This document shows, piece after piece, positions 63,150-64,000 of a DNA stretch of 64,000 nucleotides. Location: the NCBI RefSeq assembly GCF_000245735.1, contig NZ_AHTH01000048.1:62001-126000 (forward strand), in the 5' to 3' direction. Source of the DNA: Alishewanella jeotgali KCTC 22429 (GTDB taxonomy: Bacteria > Pseudomonadota > Gammaproteobacteria > Enterobacterales > Alteromonadaceae). The translations under genes were made by a program, and so were the position numbers. The stretch's first letter is position 1, and the number at the start of each line of letters is the position of its first letter. Below the pieces are notes generated by a model that saw nothing but the letters and a program-made list of their open reading frames with translations, was not told the DNA's origin and made no database searches.

Positions 63150-64000
63150 ATGAAGTTAGCAACGTTAAAAAATCAGACCCGTGATGGGCAGCTCGTGGTA
63201 GTAAGTCGTGATCTGAGCCGCTGTATTGCTATTCCGCATATCGCTGTGACCATGCAGCAATTATTGGATCATTGGTCCAGCCTGGCGCCGAAGGCGGCTG
63301 AAATGTATCAGGCTTTAAATGCCGGTACAGTGCCCGGTGAACAACCTTTTGTGCAGGCCGACTGTGAGTCGCCACTGCCGCGTGCTTATCAGTGGGCCGA
63401 CGGCAGTGCCTATGTTAACCACGTCGAGCTGGTGCGCAAGGCGCGTAACGCTGAGATGCCGGAAACCTTCTGGACCGATCCGCTGATGTATCAGGGCGGC
63501 TCGGATGATTTTATCGGCCCGCGCGATCCTATTGCTGCCGTCAGTGAGCAGCACGGCATCGACTTTGAAGGTGAAGTGGCCGTGGTGACGGATGATGTCC
63601 CTATGGGCATCAGTGCCGAGCAGGCATTAAGCCGGATCCGGTTACTGATGCTGGTCAACGACGTATCGCTGCGCGGTTTGATCCCAAATGAACTGGCCAA
63701 GGGCTTTGGTTTTTTCCAATCCAAGCCGGCATCCAGTTTTAGCCCGGTGGCCGTGACGCCGGATGAATTGGGTAAATACTGGCAGGGGGGGCGCTTGCAT
63801 CTACCACTGCTGTCGCATTACAACGGCATTGCTTTTGGTAAACCTAATGCTGGCCTTGATATGACCTTCCACTTTGGCGAGTTGGTAGCGCATGCGGCGA
63901 AAACCCGCAATCTGGGCGCCGGTGCTATTATTGGTTCGGGTACGGTATCGAATAAGCAAGGTACTGCCTATGGTACTTCTATTGAAGAAGGTGGCGTCGG
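63150..64000 (+). CDS. Fumarylacetoacetase family hydrolase (3' end outside window)
   Basis: 283 codons are visible, starting at ATG 63150 after AAGGAATTAAG and open to the window edge; family length is about 330. Would split fumarylacetoacetate to fumarate and acetoacetate, the last step of tyrosine degradation. MKLATLKNQTRDGQLVVVSR, then the metal-binding GIDFEGEVAVV and SRIRLLMLVNDVSLR, place it in the FAH superfamily. A maleylacetoacetate isomerase gene would be expected just downstream. Confidence 0.92.
   Translation, partial: MKLATLKNQTRDGQLVVVSRDLSRCIAIPHIAVTMQQLLDHWSSLAPKAAEMYQALNAGTVPGEQPFVQADCESPLPRAYQWADGSAYVNHVELVRKARNAEMPETFWTDPLMYQGGSDDFIGPRDPIAAVSEQHGIDFEGEVAVVTDDVPMGISAEQALSRIRLLMLVNDVSLRGLIPNELAKGFGFFQSKPASSFSPVAVTPDELGKYWQGGRLHLPLLSHYNGIAFGKPNAGLDMTFHFGELVAHAAKTRNLGAGAIIGSGTVSNKQGTAYGTSIEEGGV

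Overview
This window looks like a chromosomal segment of a marine or freshwater gammaproteobacterium close to Rheinheimera, Alishewanella or Arsukibacterium (Alteromonadales/Chromatiaceae). That placement is inference. It rests on gene order (rnt next to motY; pdxB-asd-fimV-truA-accD-folC-dedD-cvpA-purF; tig-clpP-clpX-lon-hup-ppiD; pspF-sapABCDF facing pspABC-ycjXF; a TyrR-controlled phenylalanine/tyrosine degradation cluster) and on near 50% GC housekeeping genes. Almost all of the window is core genome with tight operons.

Layout: 1-1 kb, a PAS-GGDEF diguanylate cyclase coupled to an upstream gene that enters from outside. 1-5.8 kb (minus), the stress operon prkA-yeaH-spoVR. 6.07-7.55 kb, an intact IS50-type insertion sequence sitting in the loop of the sodB terminator. 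7.6-10.9 kb, sodB, grxD, rnt, motY and a small exported protein. 11-13 kb, mnmC. 13-25.4 kb, fabB, then the pdxB-to-purF locus. 25.4-31 kb, a Yip1-type membrane protein, miaE, lpxH-ppiB, cysS and folD.

31-32.6 kb is the least ordinary part. It holds a tRNA cluster (Pro, Arg, His, Pro) with two decayed tRNA-Pro copies, followed by about 1 kb without genes. That 1 kb is a mosaic of two pairs of imperfect inverted repeats and a series of small hairpins with GGA in the loop, the sequence class bound by CsrA/RsmA.

32.6-43.6 kb: proBA, trigger factor, ClpP, ClpX, Lon (with a heat-shock type promoter), HU and PpiD, i.e. protein folding and turnover. 43.7-51.3 kb (minus): a periplasmic binding protein fused to a sensor-like domain, then an overlapping six-gene unit pspF-sapABCDF. 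51.5-55.3 kb: the divergent pspABC-ycjX-ycjF envelope stress operon behind a -24/-12 type promoter. 55.4-57.6 kb: methionine gamma-lyase and CheV. 57.9-64 kb: phhA, phhB, tyrR/phhR, hpd, hmgA and a truncated fumarylacetoacetase gene. Together these convert phenylalanine to tyrosine, homogentisate and finally fumarate plus acetoacetate. TyrR-box-like palindromes lie in front of phhA and hpd.

Small-scale structure worth attention: tandem duplications that include the stop codon at the 3' ends of fabB (4 x 20 bp) and ycjF (2 x 26 bp), a 22-bp hairpin between sapF and its neighbour, and stacked palindromes before hup. No CRISPR array, prophage, integrase or rRNA gene was seen.
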